Shown: piece after piece, positions 12,496 to 25,392 of the stretch
Layout of the letters: every line of letters starts with the position of its first letter
Numbering within the stretch: the first letter of the stretch is position 1
From: Pseudevernia furfuracea
Lineage: Eukaryota > Ascomycota > Lecanoromycetes > Lecanorales > Parmeliaceae
Assembly (NCBI GenBank): GCA_022315425.1
Contig: JAIUPT010000034.1
Location: 248,001 to 312,000, forward strand
Reading direction: 5' to 3'
Length of the DNA: 64,000 bases
Notes under the pieces: generated by a model
What the model saw: the letters and a program-made list of their open reading frames with translations, nothing else
What the model was told of the DNA's origin: nothing
Databases searched by the model: none
Program-made: the position numbers and the translations under genes

Positions 12496-12979
12496 GGTTC
12501 TTTAGGCGTTGAGCATCACATGATGCAATGTCGGAGACGGGAGAAGATTTTGAGCCAAGAGATGAAGTCTGAGAATTCCCCAGTTGAGACTAGCCTACGT
12601 AGATCCATGCAGTGCCTTTTTCTGAATCCTCCAGCTTTCAATACGAATCGATTATGTATCACTTCGCCGAGCTGAACTCGAGGGACGTCTTATCAATGCG
12701 AGAGCTATCCGCCACCTCCGTCTCTGCGCGACGGTTGGCCAGCAACTTCCACAGATGCGTTCTTTACAATTAGCTGCATATGTTATAGCGGGACGCCGGA
12801 TGATAGCCAATTGACTTTCTTACTCAATGATGACTGAGCTCTGAAATGATTAAGATCTTTCATTCAAAAGACGTTGATCTGCTCGTTCTTAAGCAGCCTT
12901 CTCTGCTGCTCCTTATTTGTTCCCACGTCCGCCTTCACTCCCACTTTGATCCCTACACCACTCCCCGCCAACCCCCACA
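12496..12979. promoter_or_regulatory. Shared divergent promoter region
   Basis: 484 bp between the ATGs of the 97-residue protein (minus) and the histidine phosphatase (plus). A pyrimidine-rich stretch lies just before the phosphatase start (about 12,915-12,975), common in fungal promoters. No specific operator recognised. Confidence 0.5.
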
Positions 12980-13974
12980 ATGACGACCCCGCGAGCTTTC
13001 ATCATCCGCCATGGTGAAACAGAATGGTCACTTAACGGCCGACACACAGGCACCACAGAGCTACCACTAACAGAGAACGGCGAGAAGCGAATTCGCGCCA
13101 CAGGCCGAGCGCTGGTGGGCGACGACAGACTCATTGTCCCGTCGAAGCTTGCCCATATGTACGCGCTCCGCTATTCACATGCCATATATCTAATCTTTGG
13201 TCATCCCTTCGATCTGCTATAGTCTGGCGCTGACCCCCTGCTCCTCTAGCTACGTATCCCCCCGCTCCCGCGCTCGCCGCACTCTCGAACTCCTCGACAT
13301 CGGCTGCCGCAATAAATTTCCTTGGCAAGACACTCACACTTCCTGCGACATACGCACAGAAGCAAAAGTTCAAGTCACAGAAGACATACGCGAATGGGAC
13401 TACGGAGAATACGAAGGCTTAACAAGTGTGCAGATAAAAGAACAGAGGAAAAAGGCTGGGGAGAAGGTGTGGGATATTTGGAGGGATGGATGTCCGGGAG
13501 GAGAATCGCCTGAAGATGTCACGAAACGACTAGATAGATTGATCAAAGACATACGAATGCGCTTCCACGATGAAGCTATTGGGAAACCGAAGGGTGAGGC
13601 GCCGGTCTGTGATGTACTGCTCGTGGCACATGGGCATATATTACGAGCGTTCGCTATGCGGTGGATTGGGAGGGAGTTGACGGACGGAGTGTCGTTGCTG
13701 TTGGAAGGTATGTCCTCTCTCCCTCTCCCTCTCCCTCTCCCTCTCCCTCTCCCTCTCCCTCTCCTTCTCCTTCTCCTTCTCCTGTCGTTGAAGCTTGCTA
13801 ACCTATTCGCAGCTGGTGGTGTAGGAACCATGAGCTACGAGCACCGAAGTCTTCAGGAGCCCGCGATCCTGTAAGCGCTACAAGTACCCTATGACTTTAG
13901 CTTAAGGTGGTCGCTGACTTTACTGCAGATTGGGCGGCGCGTTCATGGTGGATGCTGTAGAGAATTCCTCCTAA
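12980..13974 (+). CDS. SHB17: Histidine phosphatase, sedoheptulose-1,7-bisphosphatase (SHB17) type
   Basis: Four exons: 12980-13158, 13250-13707, 13813-13870, 13929-13974; GT/AG introns with matching phases, 246 residues. The N-terminus has the phosphohistidine motif (FIIRHGETEWSLNGRHTG; R10-H11-G12), then LPLTENGEKRI and YVSPRSRARRTLELL, then REWDYGEYEGLT, and the second catalytic histidine in LLVAHGHILRAFAMRW near residue 186. This order and the RHTGTTELPLT region fit the yeast Shb17 branch, which hydrolyses sedoheptulose-1,7-bisphosphate in riboneogenesis, rather than cofactor-dependent phosphoglycerate mutase. Length is close to the 271-residue yeast enzyme. The C-terminus is GGAFMVDAVENSS. 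Intron 2 carries a pyrimidine microsatellite. Substrate assignment is inferred from family resemblance; a general phosphomutase-family phosphatase is the alternative. Confidence 0.87.
13713..13783. repeat. CCTCTC / CCTTCT microsatellite inside an intron
   Basis: About eight 6-bp CCCTCT units followed by about four CCTTCT units, wholly within intron 2 (13,708-13,812) of the histidine phosphatase gene. Open frames through it on both strands (poly-Leu/Pro or poly-Arg/Gly) are artefacts. Confidence 0.95.
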
Positions 13975-15490
13975 AACTAGCAATGTTAAGCACTACGAAT
14001 ACCGTGGCCTGTCTCTTCTCTTGCACACTTCTCATCCGGCAGGCGAGATTGAATTTTTAGCAAGCATGGGTCTTCTTTTGAACCTCCGTCAGAACATATC
14101 GAGGCTGTGAAGGTCCTTCGAGGTCTTAGTAGCGGGGGCGAGGGAACGAGGACAGGAGTGCTCTTTCGGAGTTCAATGACGAAGTTGTGACAAAGTTGAG
14201 GTCATTGCCCAGGACAGACTGGGAAGGAAATGCTCATTGCCTGGGTGCGCCTGCTGAATAAAGTCGACGGGATTCCCAATGCGATGAGCGAAAGAGAGAG
14301 ATTTCAGCAATGGATTACCATTCCTACACTCCACTGACTCCACTCCTTGCCCAGATAAGACACTCGCGAGGAATGCGCAGAATTGCACTCCGGTCAACTT
14401 TAGACCGTCTCGGGATGGGTGCCTTGATATAATGATAGGAAATTGCCATTTTCCCCCATCAACACGAGCAAAACTCAGTATGTATCCAGAGTATACTTAC
14501 CATCCTGCCTGAACCCGTTGCCATTGAAAAAAACCACACACAGAACCCACCTCCGTCTCCACGACCCCTACCCTCCACACCCACCCAACCCCCTTGCACC
14601 CAGCCAAAACGATATCCCCATAGGGCATAGGGCATAGATAGATAGTCCACATCTTCTCACCAAGTAGGAGGTAAGAAAAAAAAAAGAGAAAAAGGATACG
14701 CAAACAACAAACCTCCCCGTCGCCCCAAAAAGCGATTCCCCGATTCCCCGACGACCCAGCTTTTATTCGAGTTTCAGCATCAGCATAGACTTGCTTTGTG
14801 CTTGCCGCCTTGACCTTGCCAAGTTCCAACCGCCAAGCCAACATAGATACGTACGGTACGACCCTTCTTGCCTGGTACATGTATTCATATTGAAGTATTG
14901 AAGAAGAAGAAACTCTGGAAACGCTGATGGGAGCACCGTGCGATGGCTGGCTGATAAACAAACCCATGTACCTACCTAGGTCTACAACGACGTGGAGGCA
15001 ACACCGACCACGTCGAGTCTGGCGGATGGGGGCAGGAATTTGCCACCGTGCTACGCTACGCTACCTATGCTCGTCGTTCTGGCTGGAAAGTACGGTGGAA
15101 TGACCGGCCAAAGGAGAAGGTTTAGCAATCAGTGTGAGTCAGTGCTGCCTCGGATAAGGTGGCAAAGGACCGGATGCAAAGAAGGATGGTATGGTATGAA
15201 TTGGGAAATAGAGAGCCGGCACACAATTGTCCAGACATAGAATTTCAGTCACAGGATATCAGAACCAGAGATGTGTGATTAAGGATGAATTGGTCAATGC
15301 TCCGCTGCTCGTTTCCCCTTCGGAGACACAGCATGCAACCCTTCTACGCCCCTCTAGACAAAGAACATCAAGTTGTAGATAATACAGTAGATGGCATCCA
15401 CCAAATATTCACAAGTCCGCCACTCCCCACTCCTCTACCTCCACGGCCAAACATCTGTTCAGATGCTCTAGGATGAATATCGAGAAGGGA
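13975..15490. other. Intergenic between convergent genes
   Basis: 3' regions of the plus-strand phosphatase and the minus-strand cyclin. Short frames only; no domain, RNA gene or repeat recognised apart from small A runs near 14,680. Confidence 0.5.
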
Positions 15491-17760
15491 TCAGACAATC
15501 TGTTCCCACATCCCTGGCCCCCTTGCCACCACCTTCTGCATCATTCTCGCCTCCTCCCTGCCTCCCCTATCACTACCGGCACAAGTTCTCTTGCGCGGTA
15601 AGCCATCTCTCGAAAGCGCTGGCTTTCTCTTGTCAATATGGCTCGAAAGCAAAAACGAGTCAGCAACCTTTGCATCAGGCAAAACGGTGCCATCTTCCTC
15701 GTTCTTTCTCGCCTTCTTTATATTTGTGATATCGCCCAGACAGCGCGGGGCAATAATGTCGCGGACCGCGGATTGGACCGTGAGGTCCACGGAATTAGGG
15801 CGAGCACGTTTGAGGCATTTAGCGGGACGTGGGGTTGAAAGGGATTGCGGGGATGTATGCTGACGATTAAGCGCGAGATCTCGTAGGGCAGCAGCAGCTT
15901 CGCGGGTTGAGGCGTTGTGGTGGGTTGAATTAGGGGTATGTTTGGGTTGATAGCCATGGAAGTCTTCAGGGGACGCGGAGAAAGCCTCCCATGACAGCCC
16001 GTCGTCCTCAGTGATGACCGGTCTCTGATTCTCTTCTTTCAGACCACACAATTGCATGTTCGCGCATCGACGCGTCGCTTGTACTGCCAAACTCGGCGGT
16101 GGGAGCGCGCAGTTCGAAGATGCTACTGATGAAATTGAAGACGATCTGGAAGAGCGGGTAGAGACATCGGAAACCATAGACTCCGGAGACGAGAATGTGG
16201 AAGCAGACCTCGCCAATGATGATCTGCGTGCGGACGTTGGGAACGGAGCAGGCGCATTTAGCTTCCACTGGTGGGGATTGTCCAGAGTAGACCTTGCAAG
16301 ACAATTGTTTTGGATTTGGGCCATTGCGTAGCTCATTGACGATCGACGAGAGGATAGTCCCGAAGCACTCACGGCAGGAGTGCAAAAGGTGCCAGTCTGA
16401 GGGGTCATCTGTGGGGTGGGCAAAGGTCCCAAGTGTGGCAATGGTGGCATGTTCTGCTCGCCAGTCTTACTATCCTGAGGCGTTGGCTCAAGTACTCTCG
16501 GAATGGTGTAGGGGTTGGTAGGTGTCATTTCATTTGATTCGGAGCATGGTGACAACTCCTCGCGAAGTGGTATGGGTGGTGGACTCATATCAGATCCTGG
16601 GGAGCTGTAGCCAGAATCATCCGACACCTCAGCGGATCCGAAGTCGAGATTGTCAAGCTCCGGCGTCAAAAGAGGAATAATAGACTTCCAATTATGCGGC
16701 GACGTTGGAAACGACCGGGGCGGCGCGTTGACCTGAGCAGACGGCGAGTACTTCAGTACGATGTCCGTCCATTTGTCAAAGACGGGTTGAGGTATATGGA
16801 GCTTCCAGTTGACAGCCGAGAGAAATGTCATTTCATTTGAATTGATTTCGCATGTTTGTAGTCCAGAAATTTTGCTCCAAGCCCGAGCCGAGAAATTCCT
16901 GTCCTGGAGGTATTTTGAAGCCAAGATCAGAGCCGCCAAGAACATTCGTCGTCCACATTGCATGGATCGGCATGCCGGAGAATCCTCCGACTGTTCCATG
17001 GTAAAGTCGTGCTTGGGTATGCAAGATTGTATCAGTATCAAGTAATAAAGTGCCACCTGCAGTGTAGAGTAGCTGGTCTTTGATCGCCTTAATACTTCTT
17101 GCACAAAGACCCGAAGGCCGATCAAATTCTGCTGTTTGCCGCCAAGGATGGTATCACGGCCGCAGGATAAGACAGATAGGGGCCATATGGTCTCAATCAT
17201 CTGGGTCGTGGTGTCTTTGGAGGAGTGGATTCGTCAGCATATGCATCTTCCTAAGTCAACCAGCAGGTTAGCTTACCAACAAGACTGTCGACAAAATTCT
17301 CTTTTCGTTCACTTTGTCGCACCAAAGATGGTGGTGGTCGAGGGCATGAAGATACAGTGTTTCCATCTTGAGATTCGTATGAGTTAAGACGTTGTGTTCG
17401 CCTCGGATGCTGTCGAGACTCGAGAGCTACGGCTTCAGCAAGTGTGTGAGCTTTTGGACGAGAGCAATGCAGGTATGTTGTGGTAATCACTTCTTCGTCC
17501 GATGAGCTTGTAGTACTTTGTTGTGAGATGTGACGGCTCGTAAAGTATTGATTCTCATTTTCATTCTCGCTGTTCCATGTCGAGCTCGACCAGCCAGCCG
17601 AGGACGAGACGGAGCTCTGAGATGAAGGAGCATCTAGAGAGAAGACGGATGAGGAGGACGAAGATGCTGTTGAGGCGAGTGAAGGACTATAAGGGCAGTC
17701 CTTAATGGAAATGTGGTGCGGCCATGACGCAGATGCATCGAGATCTGAATCGCAGGCCAT
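15491..17760 (-). CDS. Pho85-type (PCL/G1) cyclin
   Basis: Two exons, 17760-17277 and 17214-15491, across a 62-bp intron; G|AC at the junction restores the frame (LVDTTTQMIETIWPLS), giving 735 residues. The cyclin box lies at about residues 165-300: MIETIWPLSVLSC, LRVFVQEVLRRSKTSYSTLQ, VALYYLILIQ, MFLAALILASKYLQDRNFSA, RAWSKISGLQ, NEMTFLSAVNWKLHI. This is the N-terminal cyclin domain of the Pcl1/Pcl2/Clg1 group, which activates the Pho85 (CDK5-like) kinase in cell-cycle entry, morphogenesis or nutrient response. The N-terminal 160 residues are Ser-rich (potential phosphorylation) and the C-terminal half is disordered, Ser/Pro-rich, with LKRARPNSVDLT and GLPRKRTCAG basic patches that could be nuclear signals. 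No second cyclin fold is seen. The 3.4-kb upstream gap to FUM1 is unusually long. Confidence 0.88.
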
Positions 17761-20700
17761 GGGAGGGAAAGCCCGAAAAGCCGATAAGGATGTCGAGAGA
17801 GACGAGTGGGTACCGAGCAGATAAGGATGGTAGATGTTTTAAGAGGCCAAAGAAAAAATGAGTCAGAGGCAAAAGTCGTTCCTGAGGCGCAAAGGTGTAT
17901 TCCAGGTTTTGGAGTTCCCCAAGTTCAGTCCGGCTATGGTATGCCAAGCAGATGCCCTTCCAGGTGCTCCAATCTCGAAAATATGGACGACGAAGGGTAG
18001 ATATTAGACAGAACCCGCAGTTGACTCAGACGTATTGTTGGATCCAGGCTCCAGGACACCTCGTTTAAGCTCCTCAGACCAGGCAAATGTTTGTTGACTG
18101 AATGACTGAGAACAGGTGATCCGGTTCTCGTAAAATCCAAAGCTACTGGGTATACAATTTTCCAATCGCAAGAAACCGTCGATACACTATGACAGCGAAG
18201 TCAAGTGTAGTAGTATGAGCTTCGCGGACAGAGCTGCCGCGAGGAAAAAGCAGTTCGTGTTGTAGCGTAGTACTGATTCAACAGACTCCACTTTCACCTC
18301 GATCTGGTTCTGGGATGGTTGCGATGGACTTTGTAATACCGGTGGCCTTGGGCGAAATACTGGCTGAGATGCACATTTTGACTGCTATTGAGCTTAACCG
18401 ACACAGGACGAAAAGTGTTGGTTCCGCCCAAGCTGTGTGCGCTTGGACTGCTGGTAGATGTGTCGAGAGATCCGAATTGATGTTTCTTATTGGATCAAAG
18501 ATGTAGTATTTTGTAATGTAAGTATTGATGAATTTGTAGGCTGGTGAAGCTGGGGGCGTTCACTGTGTTGGACTGGTGGCCGGTTGTAGGGTGGCGGGAA
18601 TAGGCAGGGAAATAATTGAGACGATCGAAGGCAAATAGGTGGCAATTCAGGAAATAGCAGGAGTGACTGTTCAACTATCACTATGACAAATGTGAATAAT
18701 AGCAGTCCGTCAGCCATGAGTCTTGCTTTTGCCGTTCGCAGCCTGAGTCTTGTTCAAGGTTCCCATTGTTACTCACAGGCTTCAGGCAGCTTGCCTCGGG
18801 CGCAAGCTCTCACACGTCAAATCACTAACGCCAAAGGAAAGGTAATAATAATACAGAACTCTAGGAGTGGAGAGGTTGACCATATGAACATTGAAGATAG
18901 CTGCAGACTGTTTCTTTCGAAAGTTGCTTTGCTAAACACGACGTTGCCAGTTCATTGTTGTTGTGATGGTTGGGGGGAAGAATCAGCGAGCAGCTCCGGT
19001 TTTGCTTGGGAGAGGCGCCGAGCATCCTTGAGTCAGAGGGGGCCAACTTCCTGTTGGCCACCTGTCCGTCATCTCAGCGCCAATCTCTTTATCCTTACAC
19101 CACTACTGTCTATATTTATCATGCGCTTTTCCAGCACTTTTGCGCTTCTACTACAGTTTACAAGCTATGTTTTCAGGCGAGCAGTGAGGGTTTTAATTAT
19201 GTTGAAGCTTTTAAAGACTGGGAGGAAGAGCAACGATGCGTAGAGAGAGGAGCCTCACAGAGGGGTGAGAATTCGAATTTTCTCTTCCCGGTTTATGCAC
19301 CTTATTCTACCTTATCTTACCTTACCGTAATTTTTACGATATCAACCAATCATCGCGATTATAAATAGGCTGAGTAGCTCCACAGAAGCAGGCTAGTGGT
19401 ATAATACACTGCATAATTTTTAGATTCTCAAAATCAAAATTATCTTACCTTATGCAGGCTTTAGACTTCCATCGCATTTCTGCGCTCAATCCTGAATTCA
19501 AATCCATCAGCGAACGCTCTCTGTGGTGGACTTTGTGATACTACTGCAGCGTGAACAGAGTCAGCTCCACATCGTGATCCTGCGAAAATGTTGCCCCGCG
19601 CGAAAGCACGGAGATCCTCACTGGCGCACTCGGGTGGCCTGTCCATGATTGGGCCAATTTGTTTAGCGACGATGACTCAAAGGGAACAACAGCCACCGCC
19701 CACCAAGCACCTCGCCGAGAACCGCCGAGAAAAGCTCAGCACCACCATCATCATCAGATGACAGCCTCCTCATAACCTAAAGAAAGATCCTGCTAGGCTG
19801 CCGATGATACGCCGCAGTGGAGGTTTCAAGCTTATTCTGTTGTCGCTCGGGGTGGCTGAGCTGTACACAGGCAACGACTCGCCTCCAACCAGCTTCACTT
19901 TAGGTAATCTTCACCAAGTTCAGGGGCGTCACTCCACCAGACTGCACTCTACCTTAGATGGGTAATGCAAGGATTGATCACAATGGGAAGAGCCTGGTTG
20001 GTTCAGTGTCTGCCTATTCTATGTCTGCCTGGTGTCCCAGCAGGAAGTAAGACACAAAGCGTCCGGCGTCTGTGAGCTCTAGGCAGGCACCGCTCATCAT
20101 TGTTTCATACTCGAGGGCTCCCACCAGCTACCTGCGCTGTCAATGAGCTGAAGTCGGTGTCTGCCGCGTCTGCAGTAGCATTCCACAGCCTAAGGACCAT
20201 AGGTATCCCCCAGTCCCCACAACCCCATAATTTTCAGTGGATGCGTGAGCTGGCTAGTGTCTTTGCCATTTTATTGAAGTCTTTCCCTGTTCTGGATGTC
20301 CCTGTCACATGGATCTGACGTCCCTGTTGCCGTCCTCCCCATGTCCTAATAGATCAGAACGAGTTTTCGAAAGGGAGAAGCATGTGAACAGGATCCGTGA
20401 AGATCGATGCTAAAGTTCTACAAAGTACCGATAAGACCTCTACAATGGGTGAACGCACCAGGTGATGTGCCAGAAAAAGGGAGAATCAGAGCGGTACAGA
20501 TTCTCAGGAAATTGAGGCGAATAGGATCAACAAGGAGATTTCTGCACTGTCTGATCCTCTTCTTAGGGTAGCGTCAATGCCACGGAAAAGAAAAATTGAG
20601 TTGATACCTATGAATTACGTAAAAATAGGCTAGCACTTTTTCTGACCGTTCTGGTGATGATCAAGGCGGAATGCCGAGGATTTGAGAAGGTCAAGAACGA

Positions 20701-21209
20701 GTGGTAGAAATTAGGAATTGATGAAGACGAGCGCGACTGTAGGAGCTTGAGAATGCGCGACCAGATGTGCTTAGATGATGTAATGGCATCCTGAAATATC
20801 TTTGGGTAATTAATAGAGAAGGTTATTATATTAGACCCAGACCTACTCATTCATCAGGTTCGTGCGCACTACTCCTACCTCACAGGCCATGGTGATCTCG
20901 AAAAGACGAAGACGAGCGATGTACAGTATACCTGAGCCACAAATACACTTGAACAGCTTGACTGCCTTTTTTGTGAAAATTTATTACAGTACCTCTTATT
21001 CTGTTGACGAGTCGGAGGATCTCGGACTCGGGAGGTCGCCGCGCTTTGTCATCTCCTTCAAAAGCTCTGTCTTGGCGCAAGCTCACAAGCTCACAAGCTC
21101 TCCACCACTCCAAAACAAATCCTCGAGTCCGGAAAACGGCGGTACCCGTAGAGCCTGAGCGAGGTACCTCCCCTGTTCCTTATCTTGCCTGATCGTTTCC
21201 GGACCCAAC
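17761..21209. other. Long divergent intergenic region between the cyclin and fumarase genes
   Basis: 3.45 kb without a supportable gene. Plus-strand frames at 18,683-19,243 and 18,970-19,368 start with ATG but look random (no domain, mixed composition, other frames equally open). Contains a TTACC/TTATC-rich stretch at 19,295-19,335. It probably holds promoter and long 5' UTR for the cyclin and FUM1; a lineage-specific short gene cannot be excluded. Confidence 0.45.
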
Positions 21210-22924
21210 ATGCTCTCGCGCTCCCTTTTCTCCTCAACACAAGCGCTGCGATCGCTGCCAAGACCAGCTCCGAAACATCTGACTTGGTCGACCCCGTTCA
21301 CAAAGAGCAGTCAATCTTTCTTACAGCATCTCAACATGGTACGCAACCCCTTCAATCGGGCACATTCAAATCTCTGGAACCGTCATCAAGAATGGAGCAC
21401 TGACATGTCGTGGATACAGTCTACACGAACAGAAACCGATGCCTTCGGTGAAGTGCAAGTCGAATCAGACAAGTACTGGGGAGCGCAAACGGAGCGCTCG
21501 CTGGAGAACTTCAAAATCAATCAGCCTCACGACCGAATGCCCCCACCAGTTGTCAGAGCATTCGGCATACTAAAAGGAGCAGCAGCGACGGTGAACATGA
21601 ATTATGGACTCGGTAAATCCGTTGTCGATCTCAAGAAAGACTTCAGCTGAGCGCCATCAAGATCCGAAGCTTGGGAAGGCAATCCAACAAGCGGCCGAAG
21701 AGGTTGCTTCGCTGAAGCTCATCGATCATTTCCCTCTCGTGGTATGGCAGACTGGCTCAGGGACACAATCGAATATGAACGCCAACGAGGTCATCTCGAA
21801 TCGTGCCATTGAGCTACTAGGGGGCACAATGGGTTCGAAGAAGCCGGTACACCCCAACGACCACGTCAATATGTCCGCGTCCTCAAACGATAGCTTTCCC
21901 ACCATCATGCACGTAGCTGCCGTCCTCGAGATTACCGAGTCCCTCATACCCGTGATGGAAAGCCTAAAGGCAGCGCTACAAGCCAAGAGTCAAGAATTCG
22001 AGCACATCATCAAGATAGGACGCACACATCTACAAGACGCTACACCCCTGACCCTAGGCCAAGAATTCTCCGGCTACGTTGCGCAATTAGAACGAGGCAT
22101 TGAGCGCGTGCAAGACACTCTTCCTCATCTTCGGTTGCTTGCCCAAGGAGGCACAGCAGTTGGCACAGGTATAAACACGTTTGAAGGTTTCGCTGAAGCC
22201 ATAGCAGAGGAGATCAGCAAAATGACAAAGGCCGAATTCAAAACCGCACCAAACAAATTCGAGGCTTTGGCTACACATGATGCGATTGTTGAAGCGTCAG
22301 GAGCTCTGAACACAGTAGCGACTTCACTGTTCAAGATTGCGCAGGATATTCGCTATCTAGGTTCTGGCCCTCGTTGCGGGCTGGGAGAGTTGAAGCTTCC
22401 AGAGAACGAGCCTGGTTCATCCATCATGCCTGGAAAAGTCAATCCTACACAGTGCGAGGCATTGACTATGGTGTGTGCTCAAGTGATTGGGAATCATACA
22501 GCCGTGACTATCGGTGGAATGAACGGCCAATTTGAGCTCAACGTCTTTAAGCCCGTCTTGATCAGAAATTTGCTCCACAGCATCAGGATCCTCAGCGATG
22601 GCATGAGGAGTTTCGAGAAGAACCTTGTCGCAGGTCTGGAAGCTGACGAGGACAGGATCAGTACACTTTTGCACCAGAGGTGACTTCTCCTGCGCCCCAT
22701 TTGCAGATTGAATCCTTAGCTGACCATGATGATGCAGCTTGATGCTGGTCACCTGCTTAAATCCGGTCATTGGCTATGATGCAGCCTCAAAGGTCGCAAA
22801 GAATGCCCATAAGAAAGGTTTGACTTTGAAGGAGAGTGCCATGGCGCTGAAGGCCTTGAGCGAAGAGGATTTTGACAAATATGTGCGACCAGAGCTGATG
22901 CTGAGCCCCAAGCACAAGGACTGA
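21210..22924 (+). CDS. FUM1: Fumarate hydratase class II (fumarase), mitochondrial/cytosolic
   Basis: Four exons: 21210-21338, 21420-21612, 21662-22679, 22738-22924; GT/AG introns, phases consistent, 508 residues. The enzyme interconverts fumarate and L-malate in the TCA cycle and the cytosol. Exon 1 encodes a basic, Ser-rich presequence (MLSRSLFSSTQALRSLPRPA). Then come STRTETDAFGEVQVESDKYW, GAQTERSLENFKIN, HPNDHVNMSASSNDS near residue 170, GRTHLQDATPLTLGQEFSGY and the superfamily signature GSSIMPGKVNPTQCEA near residue 358, with the C-terminal CLNPVIGYDAASKVAKNAHK. All expected catalytic motifs are present. The last codon of exon 1 is an ATG, so the mature part reads M-STRTE: a start there would give the leaderless cytosolic form. 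Intact. Confidence 0.97.
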
Positions 22925-23565
22925 TGTAGCTGTTCTTTGTTGAATGCAAATGCTTTAAATTTGGTTAAGACTGTTATGCAGCGGGTTTGCGGCTTCCCAC
23001 GATAGCAGTATGTAGTAGTGGTGGTACCGGTAAATACCTCCTTCGAATTTATTGCTGAAAGTTTCTTGTTTTCACGTCGATAAGAAGCTGTGATTGATGT
23101 CCGTGACTGCTGATGCTGTCTTATCGATATTCCACCTCCTTCGACTGCCGCTTTGCCTAGGCCTGGGGTGGCGATAATCACAAGGCTGGAAAACGCGGAT
23201 GATTAAACTACGTAACATGAGTGACAGCGAGACAGCGAGACAGCCTCGCCGGTTCGGACCTGAGCCCGAAGGGGGACATCGTCCGAGGGCCATGAACGGG
23301 ATCATCATCTTCTTTGATATCCGGAAAAAAAAAATTGTAGCGGGAGCGTACGACGCCGTCTCACCCCTGCTCAAAAAAACACGGCTATGGGGATTGGCTA
23401 TGATTGCTGTGGCTTTTCAAGTTCATATAGAGTATAGCTGGGGATGTCACTTCCCATTCCATTCTAGATTGAAGCATTGGAATTTACAAGGATGCCGAGT
23501 CCTCCTCCTCCTGCAATAATACCTGAGGGTGACAGAAGCCCACGGGTTTCACACAAAACACAAAA
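22925..23565. other. Intergenic, 3' of FUM1
   Basis: A 106-codon frame (23,199-23,519) has no recognisable content. A GAGACAGC direct repeat occurs near 23,225. Nothing else supported. Confidence 0.5.
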
Positions 23566-23650
23566 CACAATTCCGCCAAGATCTCGGATAACGCCCCACT
23601 TGAAGGGGTCGCCTGGACAATGCGCTTAGAAGTGCTTTTGGAAATGCACC
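23566..23650 (+). repeat. Inverted repeat, left arm
   Basis: About 80% identical over ~80 bp to the reverse complement of 26,611-26,690; the shared core is GCCAAGATCTCGGATAACGC. The two arms enclose the broken carboxylesterase and permease relic. I could not define a target duplication, so whether they are transposon ends is open. Confidence 0.75.
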
Positions 23651-23791
23651 TGGCCCTCGACCCCCCCCCCTTATCAGGCCCGATAGAAGTCCCTGAAGTC
23701 TAATCCATGCACTCTCTGAAAAAAAAGTCCTGAGCCCGCCTTCCGATAGCAGGGTCAGGGCTGCTACCATCGCCCGCAACGACGACCCAAC

Positions 23792-25315
23792 TCATTGGGT
23801 AACGGAGTCAATAACAGCACACCTATCCGCCAACTTCTCCTGTGCAAGAGCGTCCGACCTCTGATCATCAGCCGAAGACTTCTCCACCAATGTCAATTGT
23901 GCGGGCCCGGACCTATACGGGCCTCCAGTCACCAAAACGGTAGCATTCCCTTCTCCCCTCCACGCAACCGGCCAGTCGGATGCGGAAGTATTAGGGTCAC
24001 CCGAGGTTGCAAAAGCAGAAAAGCTGCTGCTTACTTACTTCCGCCGGGAGTTGCAAAGTCGATTCGCTTTTATCGGCTCCCACGACAACCTCGTTGAAAA
24101 CGTAGGGTACATCCGAGGAATGGAGCGATCTGGTATTCAGATTGATTTATGGAGTCTCACACAGAGTGAAGACAGGTGGAGTTCAAGATAAAAAGATAGG
24201 TCTGAACAGTGCTCTGCGGCGAGATTTCGCTCGTGAGGTTGAGTGCCGGACAGGCCATGTGGATATCACGGTAGATGCGAGAAGCACGGTAGTATTGAGC
24301 GGTGAAGGTGTTGTTTTTTGTAACCTAGGCTTCGAAGTCCTCTACCGGATAGAGCCAAAGTAGTTGGTCAAGAGTAGAGTTAGTGAACGAGCGGCTGTAC
24401 AGGACGACAACTGATAGGAGAGTAAATAAGCTGCCATCCAGGCGGCGATGACTGAGATGCCTGCAAGGAGGTAAGTCTGTGTCTGTCGCGGTAGTGCAGA
24501 TCGAATTACCTTACCTTTCACGAAGGAACTCTCCAGGACGAGTCTGGATGGTTGGTCGGGAATGAAACCGTCGTCAATGACGGGTCAGAAGGCGCCAATG
24601 CCGTCAGGAGGAGCAACGCTCTTTGCTTGTGCCAAGGCCGCGGGTAACAAAGTTTTCAGTGGTACAGATCTGAGACAAGCCGGCGTTGCGTCAGAGTCCG
24701 GGTCATTGCTGCTGCCGGTCGAAAATTCGTCAGTCATGGGCCCAGAATCCGTCCTTTTGTCTGTTAGCGAGACGCCATAGGAGTCAAAAACTTTATGTTG
24801 CACATGGCCTTATGGAATACTGCTCCCTGCTGGCCTCTAAATGTCATCATCTGTAAGCCAACACTAATGGACCCAGCGCTTCCACCAAAGACGGTGATGT
24901 TGTCTGTATCCCCTCCAAAAGCCGCAACATTGTCTTCGACCCCAATTCAAGTCATGAGCCAGGCTCTATAACGCCCTACAGATAGTCTCGCTCACAATTT
25001 GAAAAGCCACCTTCTGGTCCCTCAGGCCAACGTTCTCCGACTTCGCATCGTGTAATGCCTCCAAAACGGCAAATTCAAACACTTCAAGGTCAGCAACCAA
25101 TACCAGTAATGTATTGACGGAGAGGCATACTGCCAACGCAACAATTTTGTTGCAACATATATGACCTTGTGGCCGCTTACCACAGACTCCTGGACCAGGC
25201 CCAGGCGGTTATAGATCCGATCGTACACTTGACCGAAAATGTAGCCACCTATGATAGTCAAAATCAGCCGTATACAATAACAAACAACAGGGTAGGGTAT
25301 CAAAAGTACCTCCAT
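23792..25315 (-). pseudogene. Carboxylesterase type B (COesterase) pseudogene
   Basis: Minus-strand segments read, in order, GGYIFGQVYDRIYN and LGLVQESVVSGHKVIYVA (oxyanion-hole region, about 25,270-25,150), FAVLEALHDAKSENVGLRDQ (about 25,075-25,015), FGGDTDNITVFGGSAGSISV with the nucleophile elbow G-x-S-x-G (about 24,920-24,870), PVIDDGFIPDQPSRL (about 24,575), SLHSSDVPYVFNEVVVGADK (about 24,130-24,075) and the C-terminal SGDPNTSASDWPVAWRGEG, ending at a stop at 23,792. These are the successive landmarks of a secreted-type carboxylesterase/lipase. Frames change between blocks, TGA replaces Trp before PVIDDG, other in-frame stops occur, and the N-terminal ~100 residues are missing. Some breaks could be unrecognised introns, but the internal stops and missing start argue for a dead gene. 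Catalytic Ser is present; Glu/His positions are not confidently placed. Confidence 0.75.
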
Positions 25316-25392
25316 GGAGCCACACCATCACTGGGAGTGGCTTGCGCGAGAAATGATTAGCTGATCTCGCAATGCGTAGGTTCAGACGATCT

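Noticed and set aside
18683..19368. Overlapping plus-strand frames of 186 and 132 codons in the cyclin-fumarase gap
   Set aside because: No domain or membrane layout, no codon-use contrast between frames, no splice continuation.
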